From NCBI GenBank assembly GCA_018433085.1, contig JAHDRW010000013.1, positions 124,001 through 188,000 of the forward strand: a DNA stretch of 64,000 nucleotides. Direction: 5' to 3'. Below are positions 1 through 8,515 of the stretch, piece by piece; within the stretch, counting starts at the first letter, position 1; every line of letters begins with the position of its first letter. This DNA comes from Deltaproteobacteria bacterium (GTDB taxonomy: Bacteria; Desulfobacterota; Desulfomonilia; UBA1062). Under the pieces are notes generated by a model that saw nothing but the letters and a program-made list of their open reading frames with translations, was not told the DNA's origin and searched no databases. The translations under genes were made by a program, and so were the position numbers.

Positions 1-932
1 CGTTCGAAGTTTCCCGCACCGTAGTTGTAGCCGATAATGGGCTGGGCACCCTGCGATATCCCGACTACCGGCATGAGGATCAGCATCAGGATGCTGAATA
101 TGATGCCCATGGCCGATAGTGCAGTTGTCCCGCCGTATATCCTGAGCTGGTGGTTGAAAAGCGATATGACCACGCTGGCAGCGATCTGCATGGCAAAGGG
201 CGCGGAGCCGATTGCCATGATGTCGAGCACGATGCGCTTCTTCAATTTGAACGCCCGTGCGCGGATCCTGAGCAGGCTCCTGCCCCCCAGAAAATACCAG
301 AGCACCAGAGCGGAAGAGCACGCCTGGGATATGACCGTTGCTATGGCCGCACCCCGGATGCCCATATCGAACCAGAAGATAAAGACCGGATCGAGCAGAA
401 TATTCAGGAACGCCCCGATCAGCATGGTGGACATGGCCGTGTTCGGATTGCCCTCGCCGCGGATGAAGTTGTTCATCCCGAAGCCGATGCACTGGAAAAT
501 CGTGCCGAGAAGGATGATCCGGAGATACTCGCTTGAATAGGGCAGGATATCGGCGCTGGCACCGAACATCAGGAGAATCGGCGTGGTGAATGCCAGGCCG
601 AGGATGGTCAGCGCCGCGGAAACGACGATGAACAGGACAAGGGCATTGCCCATGACGATCTCCGCCTCTTCCCTCTTCTGCTGCCCGAGACGGATGGAGA
701 TCAGTGTGGTGGCTCCGATTCCGACGAGCATGCCGAAGGCCATGAGAATAATCATCATGGGGAACGCCACGCTGATTCCCGCGATGCCGACAGAACCCAC
801 GGCGCGGCCGATGAAAATCCGGTCGACCACGTTATAGAGCGCGTGCACGAGCATTCCTACCACCGCCGGGAGTGAGAATCTCCACAGCAGGCCTGCTATG
901 CCCTGTTCACCCATCTGTCGTGCGCGTTCCAT
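1..932 (-). CDS. MATE family efflux transporter, partial (N-terminal part)
   Basis: About 310 N-terminal residues are present; the C-terminus lies beyond the window edge. Full-length MATE proteins are about 450 residues. The translation is a run of hydrophobic helices starting with a MERARQMGEQ-type leader, then phrases typical of MATE proteins: VVDRIFIGRAVG early on and GISQGAQPIIGYNYGAG near the window edge, the latter being the conserved motif at the start of the second six-helix repeat. MATE proteins sit in the inner membrane and export cationic compounds or drugs using Na+ or H+ gradients. The start was chosen because AAAAGGA lies 9 nt upstream. The plus-strand ORFs over this region are shadows. 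The substrate cannot be inferred. Confidence 0.9.
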   Translation of the reverse strand, partial: MERARQMGEQGIAGLLWRFSLPAVVGMLVHALYNVVDRIFIGRAVGSVGIAGISVAFPMMIILMAFGMLVGIGATTLISIRLGQQKREEAEIVMGNALVLFIVVSAALTILGLAFTTPILLMFGASADILPYSSEYLRIILLGTIFQCIGFGMNNFIRGEGNPNTAMSTMLIGAFLNILLDPVFIFWFDMGIRGAAIATVISQACSSALVLWYFLGGRSLLRIRARAFKLKKRIVLDIMAIGSAPFAMQIAASVVISLFNHQLRIYGGTTALSAMGIIFSILMLILMPVVGISQGAQPIIGYNYGAGNFE

Positions 933-1184
933 CCTTTCGTATCCTTTTCTTCCCTTCGGTCTGCGGCAATGGATATCCCGCAGCCGCCGTGCTGTCAACA
1001 CCCGGGGGAAAAGGCAGGTAATTCTTTCGCCACAGCCCGCGATGTCACGCTCGACCCCGTGCACATTCAGGGTTCGGAAAACAAAAAACGGGGTGCCGGC
1101 GGTCTTTCTCGAGAATGTATCGCTTGAGGGATCTTTTTTCTCACGCATCCGATCCCTATGAAAATAAGATCACCGGGAGAAAGG

Positions 1185-1646
1185 ATGGTGCAATCGAGCA
1201 TGCGATACATGAGGCAGCTCATCACGATACTGGCAGGAGTGCTGGTCTTTATCGCGTTCATCGGCACCGCGGCATATGGAATCGACGGAGAAGCAACGGG
1301 CAAGATGAACATAAACACGGCCACGCAGCAGGAGTTGGCATGGTTTCTCTGGAGAAACGGGCTCGGCAATGCGGTCGAGCTCTCCGAGAATATCGTGAGT
1401 TATCGCCAGTCGAACGGGCCGTTCAATGATATCCGGGAGCTCAGAGAGGTCGGCGGTGTTACCGGCTATGAGTTCGATCGGATCAAGCTCCGGGTCAAAC
1501 TGGCGGGAGAATCGGATTATCGCCCCGGGAGAGAACAACCGACACCCGGATACCCCTACCCCGACGCACCGGTGCCCCGTGACGACTACCCGTACAACCG
1601 GTACCCGGATGACGAGCCGTACGGCCCCTGGAGAATAAGGCCGTGA
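1185..1646 (+). CDS. Secreted helix-hairpin-helix (ComEA-like) protein with Pro/Tyr-rich tail
   Basis: A 153-residue protein. An N-terminal hydrophobic segment (about residues 12-32) looks like a signal peptide or membrane anchor. It is followed by a helix-hairpin-helix unit beginning MNINTATQQEL and closing IRELREVGGVTGYEFDRIK, the pattern of ComEA/competence HhH domains that bind DNA backbone without sequence specificity. The last 45 residues are rich in Pro, Tyr, Asp and Arg and are probably disordered. The start at 1185 has GGGAG 5 nt upstream; an ATG at 1158 is also in frame but lacks a good Shine-Dalgarno sequence. ComEA proteins help pull DNA across the periplasm, but no com or pil genes are in this window, so a role in DNA uptake is unproven. 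Confidence 0.75.
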   Translation: MVQSSMRYMRQLITILAGVLVFIAFIGTAAYGIDGEATGKMNINTATQQELAWFLWRNGLGNAVELSENIVSYRQSNGPFNDIRELREVGGVTGYEFDRIKLRVKLAGESDYRPGREQPTPGYPYPDAPVPRDDYPYNRYPDDEPYGPWRIRP

Positions 1647-1697
1647 TCGGGCACGGCAAAGGTGCACAACGCGCCCTGTGCGGCGAATAATTTATCT

Positions 1698-1726
1698 TTG
1701 TATTCCGATGAGAGAATGGGTATAAT
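1698..1726 (+). promoter_or_regulatory. Sigma70-type promoter for small ORF plus hydrolase
   Basis: The -35 element TTGTAT (1698-1703) and a perfect -10 element TATAAT (1721-1726) are separated by 17 bases. Transcription would start near 1733, about 45 nt before the small ORF at 1779. The -35 is weak (TTG only), but spacing and -10 are ideal. Confidence 0.55.
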
Positions 1727-1778
1727 CAAGCATATACATACTTGCAACACCTTTGGCCGTGAGCGAGGAGGTTTATCT

Positions 1779-1946
1779 ATGGTCTATCGGATTGAACAGG
1801 GGCATTCCCTCCCGTTCCGCAATGCCCGGGCCCGCGGCGTACCGATCTGTACCCCTCCCTCAGGGGGCACGATGGCGTTTCTCCGGCCCGTCTGCTCCAT
1901 CGCGCAAAGGCAGCTGCCCACGGCAGCGACCGAGTATCCTGCATGA
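1779..1946 (+). CDS. Small ORF (55 aa), possible leader coupled to the downstream hydrolase
   Basis: It has a near-consensus ribosome binding site (GAGGAGG, 7 nt before ATG), and its stop codon overlaps the start of the alpha/beta hydrolase as ATGA. The hydrolase has no Shine-Dalgarno of its own, so its translation probably depends on ribosomes finishing this ORF. The peptide is arginine- and proline-rich, with no recognisable domain and no signal peptide. It could be a real small protein, a regulatory leader peptide, or simply a translational relay. A promoter-like sequence lies just upstream. Confidence 0.45.
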   Translation: MVYRIEQGHSLPFRNARARGVPICTPPSGGTMAFLRPVCSIAQRQLPTAATEYPA

Positions 1947-2869
1947 AGTGGAGATATCCCCTGTTCCTTTTTGCACTCCTGTTCCTGGGGATGGGGTTTC
2001 TCTCGTGCAGGACCGCGATCGGCCCTGGGGATAGGGTCTGGAGCCGGGAGGCCCACCCCTTCAGCAAAACCCTCGATGTGGACGGATATTCTCTGCACTA
2101 CATCGATGTGGGATCCGGCGAGCCCGTGGTGCTGGTGCACGGATTCGCCGAGACCGCCTATTCCTGGCACGAGAATGTCCCGGCGCTCACAGGGGCCGGG
2201 TTCCGGCTCATCATGGTCGACCAGCCCGGGCACGGCCGTTCAGGCGCTCCCGGCGGATCGTACGCCTACACCCTCGAAAACCAGGCCGAGGCGGTCGTGA
2301 AGCTTACCGAGCACCTGGGTCTCTTGAGGTTCAACATCATCGGGCACTCCACGGGCGGCAGCATCGCTCTTTTTATCATGCTCAACCATCCGGGAAGGGT
2401 GCAGCAGGCCGTCGTGATCGATCCCGTCTGCTTCAAGCCTCCTGCGGTACAGCTGCTGAAGATTCCCGGCATGGAGTTTCTGGCGAATGTGTTCGGCGGC
2501 CGCTGGTCTGTCCGGACAGGGCTCGAAGACGCCTACTACGACGGCTGCCGGGTCGATGACGCCCTGGTGGACGAGTATTCCCGGCCCCTGGCGCGGCCCG
2601 AGTATTACCGGACTCTTATTTCACTGGAAAAAGAGTTCTATTCCCCGGGCTTCCATACGATGACGGAAAGCTACGGCCAGATTCAGGTTCCGGTGCTGAT
2701 CGTCTGGGGAAAGGAGGACACCTGGCTCCCGGAGGAACAGGGCGCCATGCTGCACGGGCATATGGAAAACTCCACCCTGCAGGTGATAGAAGACTGCGGA
2801 CACATCCCTCATCAGGAGTGTGCGGACAGGGTCAACCCGCTCCTGGTGAAGTTCTTTCAACGGTTCTGA
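1943..2869 (+). CDS. Alpha/beta hydrolase fold lipoprotein
   Basis: A 308-residue protein. A short positively charged start and hydrophobic stretch end in a lipobox (GFLSC, Cys22), so it should be lipid-anchored outside the cytoplasm. The alpha/beta-hydrolase core follows: oxyanion HGFAET (about 66-71), nucleophile elbow GHSTGGS with Ser136, acid Asp259 in WGKED, and base His287 in CGHIPH. The triad is complete, so an active esterase, lipase or haloalkane-dehalogenase-like hydrolase is expected; the substrate is not predictable. The start codon overlaps the stop of a 55-codon ORF. The predicted lipidation makes it different from most cytoplasmic members of the family. Confidence 0.85.
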   Translation: MKWRYPLFLFALLFLGMGFLSCRTAIGPGDRVWSREAHPFSKTLDVDGYSLHYIDVGSGEPVVLVHGFAETAYSWHENVPALTGAGFRLIMVDQPGHGRSGAPGGSYAYTLENQAEAVVKLTEHLGLLRFNIIGHSTGGSIALFIMLNHPGRVQQAVVIDPVCFKPPAVQLLKIPGMEFLANVFGGRWSVRTGLEDAYYDGCRVDDALVDEYSRPLARPEYYRTLISLEKEFYSPGFHTMTESYGQIQVPVLIVWGKEDTWLPEEQGAMLHGHMENSTLQVIEDCGHIPHQECADRVNPLLVKFFQRF

Positions 2870-2926
2870 AAAGGTCTTAAGAAGCGGCCTTTCCGGCAAG
2901 TACCAGGCAAGAGTCCCATGTGAGGG

Positions 2927-2955
2927 TTGCATGAGGATGATTTTCGCGTTTATTA
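2927..2955 (+). promoter_or_regulatory. Candidate promoter for alcohol dehydrogenase gene
   Basis: TTGCAT (2927-2932) and TTATTA (2950-2955) are spaced by 17 bases in the gap between the hydrolase gene and the alcohol dehydrogenase start at 3043. Both hexamers are imperfect. Confidence 0.3.
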
Positions 2956-3042
2956 TTCCCCGTGAAGAGCCGGCTGTCTGCATAATGCCTGGCACTTAAA
3001 AAAAAAGCGGATTGCACGGAAGTGATGTCAGAAGGAGGTAAC

Positions 3043-4200
3043 ATGCTCAATTTCAAGTATCATAACCCCACCAGGATCATCTTCGGCAAAGGGCGCATCA
3101 GGACCGTGGCAAAAGAGGTCCCGGAAGGGTCGAGGATCCTGATCACCTATGGAGGCGGCAGCATCCGGAGAAACGGGGTGTTCGACCAGGTGATGAAGGC
3201 CCTTGAAGGCCGCGACGTGCTGGAGTTCGGCGGCATCGAGCCCAATCCCGAGTATGATACCCTGATGAAGTGCGTCGAACTGGCGCGCAGCGAGCAGGTC
3301 GATTTTCTCCTCGCCGTGGGCGGCGGGTCCGTGATCGACGGGACCAAGTTCATCGCTGCGGCCGTGCCCTACCAGGATGACCCGTGGGAGATAGCAACCA
3401 GCTTCGGCAGGCGCGCGGGCAGGTCTCTGCCCTTCGGCGCCGTGCTCACCCTGCCCGCCACCGGCTCGGAGATGAACAACGGGGCTGTCGTCTCCCGGCG
3501 GTCCCTGAACGCCAAGCTCTCGTTCGGGCACCCGTCGCTGTTCCCGGTGTTTTCGGTGCTCGACCCCACCACCACCTACACCCTGCCCGCCGATCAGATC
3601 AGCAACGGTATCGTGGACACCTTTATCCATGTCACGGAGCAGTATCTCACCTATCCGGTGCAGGGCAAGATCCAGGACCGTTTTGCCGAGGGCCTGCTGC
3701 TGACCCTGATCGAGGACGGGCCGGTTGCGCTGAAGGAGCCCGAGAATTACGACGTGCGTGCAAACCTGATGTGGTGCGCCACCCTGGGACTCAACGGCCT
3801 CATCGGCGCGGGCGTTCCCCAGGACTGGGCCACTCACATGGTGGGCCACGAGCTCACGGCCCTGTACGGTCTGGACCACGCGAAAACCCTGGCCGTGGTG
3901 CTGCCGGCCCTGCTCAGTGCACGCCGTACCGAGAAGCACGACAAGCTCCTGCAGTATGCGCAGCGGGTCTGGGGGATCACGGAAGGGGACCAAGACGCGA
4001 GGATCGATGCAGGCATCAAGAAGACCCGGGAATTTTTCGAGAGCCTCGGGGTGTACACCAGCCTGAGCGCCTACGGCATCTCGAACGAATGCATCCCGCG
4101 CGTGGCGGAGCTGCTCGAGCAGCACGGCCTGACCCGTCTGGGCGAACGCTCGGATATCACGCCTGAAACGGTCCGGAAGATCCTGGAGCTCTGCCTGTGA
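3043..4200 (+). CDS. yqhD: NAD(P)H-dependent iron-type alcohol dehydrogenase (YqhD/BdhA family)
   Basis: A 385-residue group III alcohol dehydrogenase, matching the usual family length. It should reduce medium- and short-chain aldehydes with NADPH in the cytoplasm, a role linked to detoxification of reactive aldehydes. Visible signatures are FGKGRI near the N-terminus, the nucleotide-binding GGGSVIDGTKF segment (about 93-103), and four metal ligands Asp192, His196, His265 and His279. These keep the spacing of the four ligands in E. coli YqhD. The start at 3043 has AGGAGG 4 nt upstream; earlier GTG and ATG codons overlap that ribosome site. It sits alone between unrelated genes and is probably its own transcription unit. 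Confidence 0.93.
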   Translation: MLNFKYHNPTRIIFGKGRIRTVAKEVPEGSRILITYGGGSIRRNGVFDQVMKALEGRDVLEFGGIEPNPEYDTLMKCVELARSEQVDFLLAVGGGSVIDGTKFIAAAVPYQDDPWEIATSFGRRAGRSLPFGAVLTLPATGSEMNNGAVVSRRSLNAKLSFGHPSLFPVFSVLDPTTTYTLPADQISNGIVDTFIHVTEQYLTYPVQGKIQDRFAEGLLLTLIEDGPVALKEPENYDVRANLMWCATLGLNGLIGAGVPQDWATHMVGHELTALYGLDHAKTLAVVLPALLSARRTEKHDKLLQYAQRVWGITEGDQDARIDAGIKKTREFFESLGVYTSLSAYGISNECIPRVAELLEQHGLTRLGERSDITPETVRKILELCL

Positions 4201-4361
4201 TCGAGCCGGCCCTCATTGCGGTGCCGGCGGTGTCGTGATGAATAACGACGAGCAACACCCGGGGGAGCGGCCGTCTCTGAACAGGGCCGGGCCGCTTCTC
4301 TGAGCACCTGTTCCTTTCGTTGAATCATCTCTGGATCCGGCTTCAAGGGGTTACATCCGGA

Positions 4362-4736
4362 TCATCCGGTCCTGAGGCGCCTGATCAGGCGTGCGCGATC
4401 GCGGACCTCGAGCCGGCGCTCTTTCGGAACAACGAAATAGTTCGTCGCGCGCCTGGGATAGACATGGCTGTCCAGGAAGCATTACTGGGAAAGGCTCTCG
4501 CCGTCGTGGGCAAGGCGGTGGTGAACTTCGGAAATGATTGACCCGATGTGCGCGCCGACATCGACAAATACTCTGCCGGGCAGGCAGAGCTTCGTGACGA
4601 GCGAAAACGCGATCTGGTCATTGACGAGAGACCCCACCGCCTCGGGATTCCAGAACAGCGCACGCAGGATATCGAACTTGTCGCGCGAGCACAGTGCCGC
4701 GTGACCAAGAACCGAATTCAGGAACACCTTTTTCAT
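4362..4736 (-). pseudogene. Decayed FkbM-type SAM methyltransferase fragment
   Basis: Reading from an ATG at 4736 with GAGG 8 nt upstream, the first 84 codons are coding-like and end in FVDVGAHIGSI, which resembles SAM-binding motif I of FkbM-type methyltransferases. The frame is then cut by a TAA, continues open for 39 more codons, and stops at 4362. Intact relatives are about 230-280 residues, so the core of the enzyme is missing. This suggests a gene that has lost its middle and acquired an in-frame stop. It could instead be a short 84-residue protein. Family assignment rests mainly on the motif I region. Confidence 0.45.
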
Positions 4737-5000
4737 CCAGCCACCCTCAAATCCCCGCGGGCCGATCCCCCCGGACCGTTCGAAGAAGGGCCTTACAACC
4801 CAAGAAGACTGCTGGTCTCCCCTGCTTTTCGGCCAGGACAGACGCATCGGATTCGTGTTCTCCATCGGCAGGTGGGCCCCGGAGAATAGTGGCCAACGCA
4901 TCTTCCGTGTCCGGACCGGAAATCCCGTCAGGATCGACAGGTCTGTATCGGCAGGGGCATCTGCGCGGGAGAGACCCTGTCAGTGCTGGTCAGGACCGTG

Positions 5001-6521
5001 TCAGGAGATAAAGAGATTGTTGGTCGCAAAATTCGGGTCGCTCGTGAGGTTGACCCCGATCCTCCTCAGGCCGGCTTCGTCTCCCGGGGTCGGAATGTGG
5101 GTCATGTGCACCTCGCACCCGTTCAGATCGCGGATTTTCTCCAGGGCGATCTGGGCGGCTGGATTTGCTGTCGCGCTGATACTCAGGGCCACGAGGGCCT
5201 CCTCGAGGTCGAGGCTCACCGACTTTTCGGCCAGGATGTCTGTCTTGAAGTTGCGCAGCGACTCGATGATGTTGCTGGGCAGCAGATCGATCCGAGCCGG
5301 TATCTCGGCCAGGTGTTTGATGGCCTTGATGATCAGGCTCGATGCCGCGTGCATCATGGGAGAGTTGCTGCCCGTAATGATGGCCCCGTCTTTGAGCTGA
5401 ATCGCGGCACCGCAGTAGATGCCCTCGTTCCCCTTTGTCTCGTCGCTCATGGCGTCCTGGGCCGCCTTTCTGGCGGGGTGGACAACGCTACGGTTCTCGG
5501 GAGTGATGCGGAACTCCTTGAGAAGTAGCTCGACCCGCTGCACGGTTTCCTTGTCGGTAAAGCCCATGGCATATTCGCACTGGTAGCGGAAGTAGCGGCG
5601 GATCACCTCCTGGCGGGATGCCTCCCTGACCACCTCGTCGTCTGTGATGGCGAACCCGGCACGGTTCACGCCCATGTCGGTGGGCGACTTGTAAAACGAA
5701 TCGCACCCCGTGATCTTCTCCAGTATGCGCCTGAGCACCGGGAACACCTCGACGTCGCGGTTATAGTTCACCACCGTGGTACCATATGCCTCCAGATGGA
5801 AGGGGTCGATGATGTTGAAGTCGCGTATATCCGCGGTGGCGGCCTCGTAGGCGATGTTGGCCGGGTGCTTCAGGGAGATGTTCCAGATGGGGAAGGTCTC
5901 GAACTTCGCATAACCCGAGCGGATATTCCTGCGATAATCGTGATAGAGTTGGGAGAGGCTGGTAGCGAGCTTGCCGCTTCCAGGGCCCGGTCCGGTCACA
6001 ATCACCAAGGGCCTGGTCGTCTCGATATAGTCGTTCGCGCCATATCCCTCGTCGCTCACGATGACATCGACATCCGTGGGGTATCCCTTGGTGAACCGAT
6101 GCGTGTATACCCTGATGTCACGCCTCTCCAGCTTGTTCTTGAACTGGACAGCTGCGGGCTGGCCCTCGAAGCGCGTGATCACCACGCCCAGCACATTGAT
6201 GCCCCATTCCTTGAGGTCGTCGATGAGCTTCATGGCATCTGAGTCATAGGTGATGCCGAAGTCCGCTCTGATCTTCTTGCGCTCGATGTCTCCCGCGTAG
6301 ATGCACAACAGGAGATCTGCCTTGTCCTTGAGTTCCCGGAGCAGCCTCATCTTCACGTTCGGGTCGTACCCGGGCAGCACGCGTGCCGCGTGGTAGTCGT
6401 ACATCAGCTTTCCGCCGAATTCCAGATAGAGCTTGTTGTTGAAGCGCTCCACGCGCTCGAGAATTTCCTGTGCCTGCTCCCTGATATACTTCTCGTTGTC
6501 GAACCCGATCGCTCCGGCCAT
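5001..6521 (-). CDS. UPF0371 / DUF1846 family protein
   Basis: A 506-residue protein, the usual length of the UPF0371 (DUF1846) family, which has no established function. The N-terminus (GFDNEKYIREQA, then LYLEFGGKLMYDYHAARVLPGY) is the family hallmark. A glycine-rich phosphate-binding-like loop GPGPGSGK lies at about 177-184, after a beta-strand-like PLVIVT. No signal peptide or membrane segments are seen, so it is cytoplasmic. The start at 6521 has AAGGAG 5 nt upstream; a longer frame exists but lacks a ribosome site. It is transcribed divergently from the HIBCH-like gene, and promoter-like elements lie between them. Nothing nearby suggests a pathway. Confidence 0.9.
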   Translation of the reverse strand: MAGAIGFDNEKYIREQAQEILERVERFNNKLYLEFGGKLMYDYHAARVLPGYDPNVKMRLLRELKDKADLLLCIYAGDIERKKIRADFGITYDSDAMKLIDDLKEWGINVLGVVITRFEGQPAAVQFKNKLERRDIRVYTHRFTKGYPTDVDVIVSDEGYGANDYIETTRPLVIVTGPGPGSGKLATSLSQLYHDYRRNIRSGYAKFETFPIWNISLKHPANIAYEAATADIRDFNIIDPFHLEAYGTTVVNYNRDVEVFPVLRRILEKITGCDSFYKSPTDMGVNRAGFAITDDEVVREASRQEVIRRYFRYQCEYAMGFTDKETVQRVELLLKEFRITPENRSVVHPARKAAQDAMSDETKGNEGIYCGAAIQLKDGAIITGSNSPMMHAASSLIIKAIKHLAEIPARIDLLPSNIIESLRNFKTDILAEKSVSLDLEEALVALSISATANPAAQIALEKIRDLNGCEVHMTHIPTPGDEAGLRRIGVNLTSDPNFATNNLFIS

Positions 6522-6632
6522 AATTCTCCTTATCCGTATGAGTGCTGTAGTTTTTAAGATGGTGCCGGTCAATGCATCTGGCCGTATGCCCGGCCATGGG
6601 ATGCAGCTCTTTTCCCGGCTGCTCACGTGCCC

Positions 6633-6661
6633 CTTATATACGATTGTCCCCGCAAGAACAA
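6633..6661 (-). promoter_or_regulatory. Candidate promoter for the UPF0371 gene
   Basis: On the minus strand, TTGTTC (6656-6661) and TATAAG (6633-6638) are separated by 17 bases, about 110 bases upstream of the start codon. Confidence 0.4.
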
Positions 6662-6710
6662 TAATCTTTCCCGGTTGAGACGGAGAAACCCCTCTCGCGC
6701 CGGTGGCCGT

Positions 6711-6739
6711 TTGAATTTGCCCTTATGGGTTTACATAAT
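6711..6739 (+). promoter_or_regulatory. Candidate promoter for the HIBCH-like gene
   Basis: TTGAAT (6711-6716) and CATAAT (6734-6739) are spaced by 17 bases; four and five of six positions match the sigma70 consensus. It lies about 110 bases before the TTG start. Confidence 0.5.
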
Positions 6740-6848
6740 GAAAATCAGAGGCCCATGGTGAGTCCTTTCTGGCTGGATAAAGCCCTTACGGCTCTCGGGG
6801 CCGGTGTAGGTAATCTACAGCGGCATACCGGGCAAAGGAGAAAGAGAA

Positions 6849-7925
6849 TTGGAAGCGGATTTCGAATCGACCGGAGGGGCCGTGCTGATCAGGCGATTGC
6901 CTGGAATACTGCACCTCGCGCTCAACCGGCCCGAAGCCATCAACAGCCTCACCCTCGACATGGTGCGAATGATGACCCATGAACTGGAAACCGCGCGCGA
7001 TGACACGGACGTGAAGCTCGTTCTTCTGAGCGGCCGGGGGGAAAGGGGGTTCTGTGCCGGCGGCGACATCAAGATCATGGCACGGGCCGCCGAGGAGAAC
7101 GACATACGGCCTGCCATGCAGTTTCTGATGGAGGAAAACGATCTCGACCTGTCCGTTCACCTCTACCCCAAGCCGGTGGTCGTGCTTGCCCACGGCATCA
7201 CCATGGGTGGCGGGCTCGGGATCGCTGCTGGCGCGGATATCGTGGCCGCTACAGAGACCACGCTCATGGCCATGCCCGAGACGCGCATCGGGTTCTTCCC
7301 GGATGTCGGCTCCACGGGCTGGTTGTTCGAAAAATGCGGCAGAGGGTATCCCGAGTTTCTCGGTCTGACCGGATACGAGCTCAAGGGCTCTCAGTGTGTT
7401 CGCGTGGGGCTGGCAGGCTGCCTCATCCCCACGCCGGGGATCCCCGGGGCGATCGAGGCCATGAGCAGCCATGCGCCTGAGCTGTCATCCGATCGGCCAA
7501 CCGCCTCGGCCCGTATCCGGGAGATCCTCGAGCCCTTCACGCTGAAGGATATCCCTTCAGACCCGGAGATGGACCAGTGGGTCGAAGAGTATTTTGCAGG
7601 CAAGCCATCGGTGACCGGCATCCTGGATGAGCTCAAGGACTGCGTCACGCAGGACGACCTGTGCGAAGGGGTTTTCGAGAGGCTCTCGGAGCGCTCTCCC
7701 ATCGCGGTGGCAGTAACCCTCCAGTGTCTCCGCCGCGATGAGGGCAGAGACCTTCGGGAGGTCTATCAATCGGATCTCAAGGTTGCCCGTTATCTCATGG
7801 AGCAGCACGACTTCAAGGAAGGGGTCAGGGCCCGGCTCATCGACCGGGACAATCGCCCGCAGTGGGACCCGGACACCTTTGAGAAGGCCGCGGCCATGCT
7901 GCGCGCCACTCCCTTCGAGGAGTAG
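6849..7925 (+). CDS. Enoyl-CoA hydratase/isomerase family protein, 3-hydroxyisobutyryl-CoA hydrolase type
   Basis: A 358-residue crotonase-fold protein of the longer ECH_2/HIBCH type. HIBCH releases 3-hydroxyisobutyrate from its CoA thioester in valine breakdown. The oxyanion-hole loops are visible (FCAGGD, about 69-73; HGITMGGGLG, about 115-124). The HIBCH active-site signature MPETRIGFFPDVG supplies Glu144 and Asp152. The start is a TTG with AGGAG 8 nt upstream; no suitable ATG precedes the conserved region. A general acyl-CoA hydratase role cannot be excluded, because no other valine-pathway genes are adjacent. The small metallopeptidase gene follows 69 bp downstream and may be co-transcribed. 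Confidence 0.82.
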   Translation: MEADFESTGGAVLIRRLPGILHLALNRPEAINSLTLDMVRMMTHELETARDDTDVKLVLLSGRGERGFCAGGDIKIMARAAEENDIRPAMQFLMEENDLDLSVHLYPKPVVVLAHGITMGGGLGIAAGADIVAATETTLMAMPETRIGFFPDVGSTGWLFEKCGRGYPEFLGLTGYELKGSQCVRVGLAGCLIPTPGIPGAIEAMSSHAPELSSDRPTASARIREILEPFTLKDIPSDPEMDQWVEEYFAGKPSVTGILDELKDCVTQDDLCEGVFERLSERSPIAVAVTLQCLRRDEGRDLREVYQSDLKVARYLMEQHDFKEGVRARLIDRDNRPQWDPDTFEKAAAMLRATPFEE

Positions 7926-7994
7926 TCCACGGGATTTCCTTGGAAAAAACAGGTTGATTCTTCCGGTTGCGTGCTGATATCAACCGTGGACGAG

Positions 7995-8369
7995 ATGAAG
8001 ATAAGCGATAAGGAGTTCGAGCGGATCGTAGGCAGGTCGCTCGACCGGATCCCCGATGAGCTCATGTTTCACGTCAGAAACGTGGCCATCCGGGTGGAAG
8101 ACCGGCCGTCCCCGGACCTGCTCGAGGAAATGGGCATGCCCGAAGACGACCTCCTGCTCGGCGTGTACACCGGCGAGGCCCTTCCCGACCGCCTTCTTAC
8201 CTTCCCCTCGTTCTACCCGGACACCATCATCCTCTTCAAGGAGCCCCTCATGGAGGTCTGCAGGGATATCGAAGAGCTGGAGGAAGAGATCGAGATCACG
8301 GTCGTCCACGAGATCGCCCACTACTTCGGGATCAGCGAGGATAGACTTGCAGAGCTGGGGTACGGGTAA
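7995..8369 (+). CDS. Small zincin-like metallopeptidase family protein
   Basis: A 124-residue protein of the one-domain minimal zincin family (previously DUF1025). The zinc site HEIAHYFGISEDRL gives His105, Glu106 and His109, with the downstream acidic ISEDRL typical of this family. Mid-protein phrases LLGVYTG and TIILFKEPL also match. Members are cytoplasmic and functionally uncharacterised; proteolysis is presumed from the motif only. Of several in-frame starts (GTG at 7971, GTG at 7986), the ATG at 7995 gives the family-typical N-terminus MKISDKEFE. No strong Shine-Dalgarno is seen for any of them. Confidence 0.85.
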   Translation: MKISDKEFERIVGRSLDRIPDELMFHVRNVAIRVEDRPSPDLLEEMGMPEDDLLLGVYTGEALPDRLLTFPSFYPDTIILFKEPLMEVCRDIEELEEEIEITVVHEIAHYFGISEDRLAELGYG

Positions 8370-8515
8370 TCTCACGCCCCTTTTGTCCTGAAACGGATGC
8401 ATGTTCCCGCAGACACATGAAATAACCGTTGCCCTTCTCCCCCTGCGGCTGGTATCTTTCCTGCCTGTTGTCTTGCCGCCAGAGACAAACACACCACACG
8501 AAGGGGCAATAGAGC

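Larger units (their letters stand above)
6522..6848. other. Divergent intergenic region between UPF0371 gene and HIBCH-like gene
   Basis: No gene is seen here. It carries one promoter-like element for each direction (annotated separately), plus the Shine-Dalgarno sequences AAGGAG (minus) and AAAGGAG (plus) at its two ends. Confidence 0.6.
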
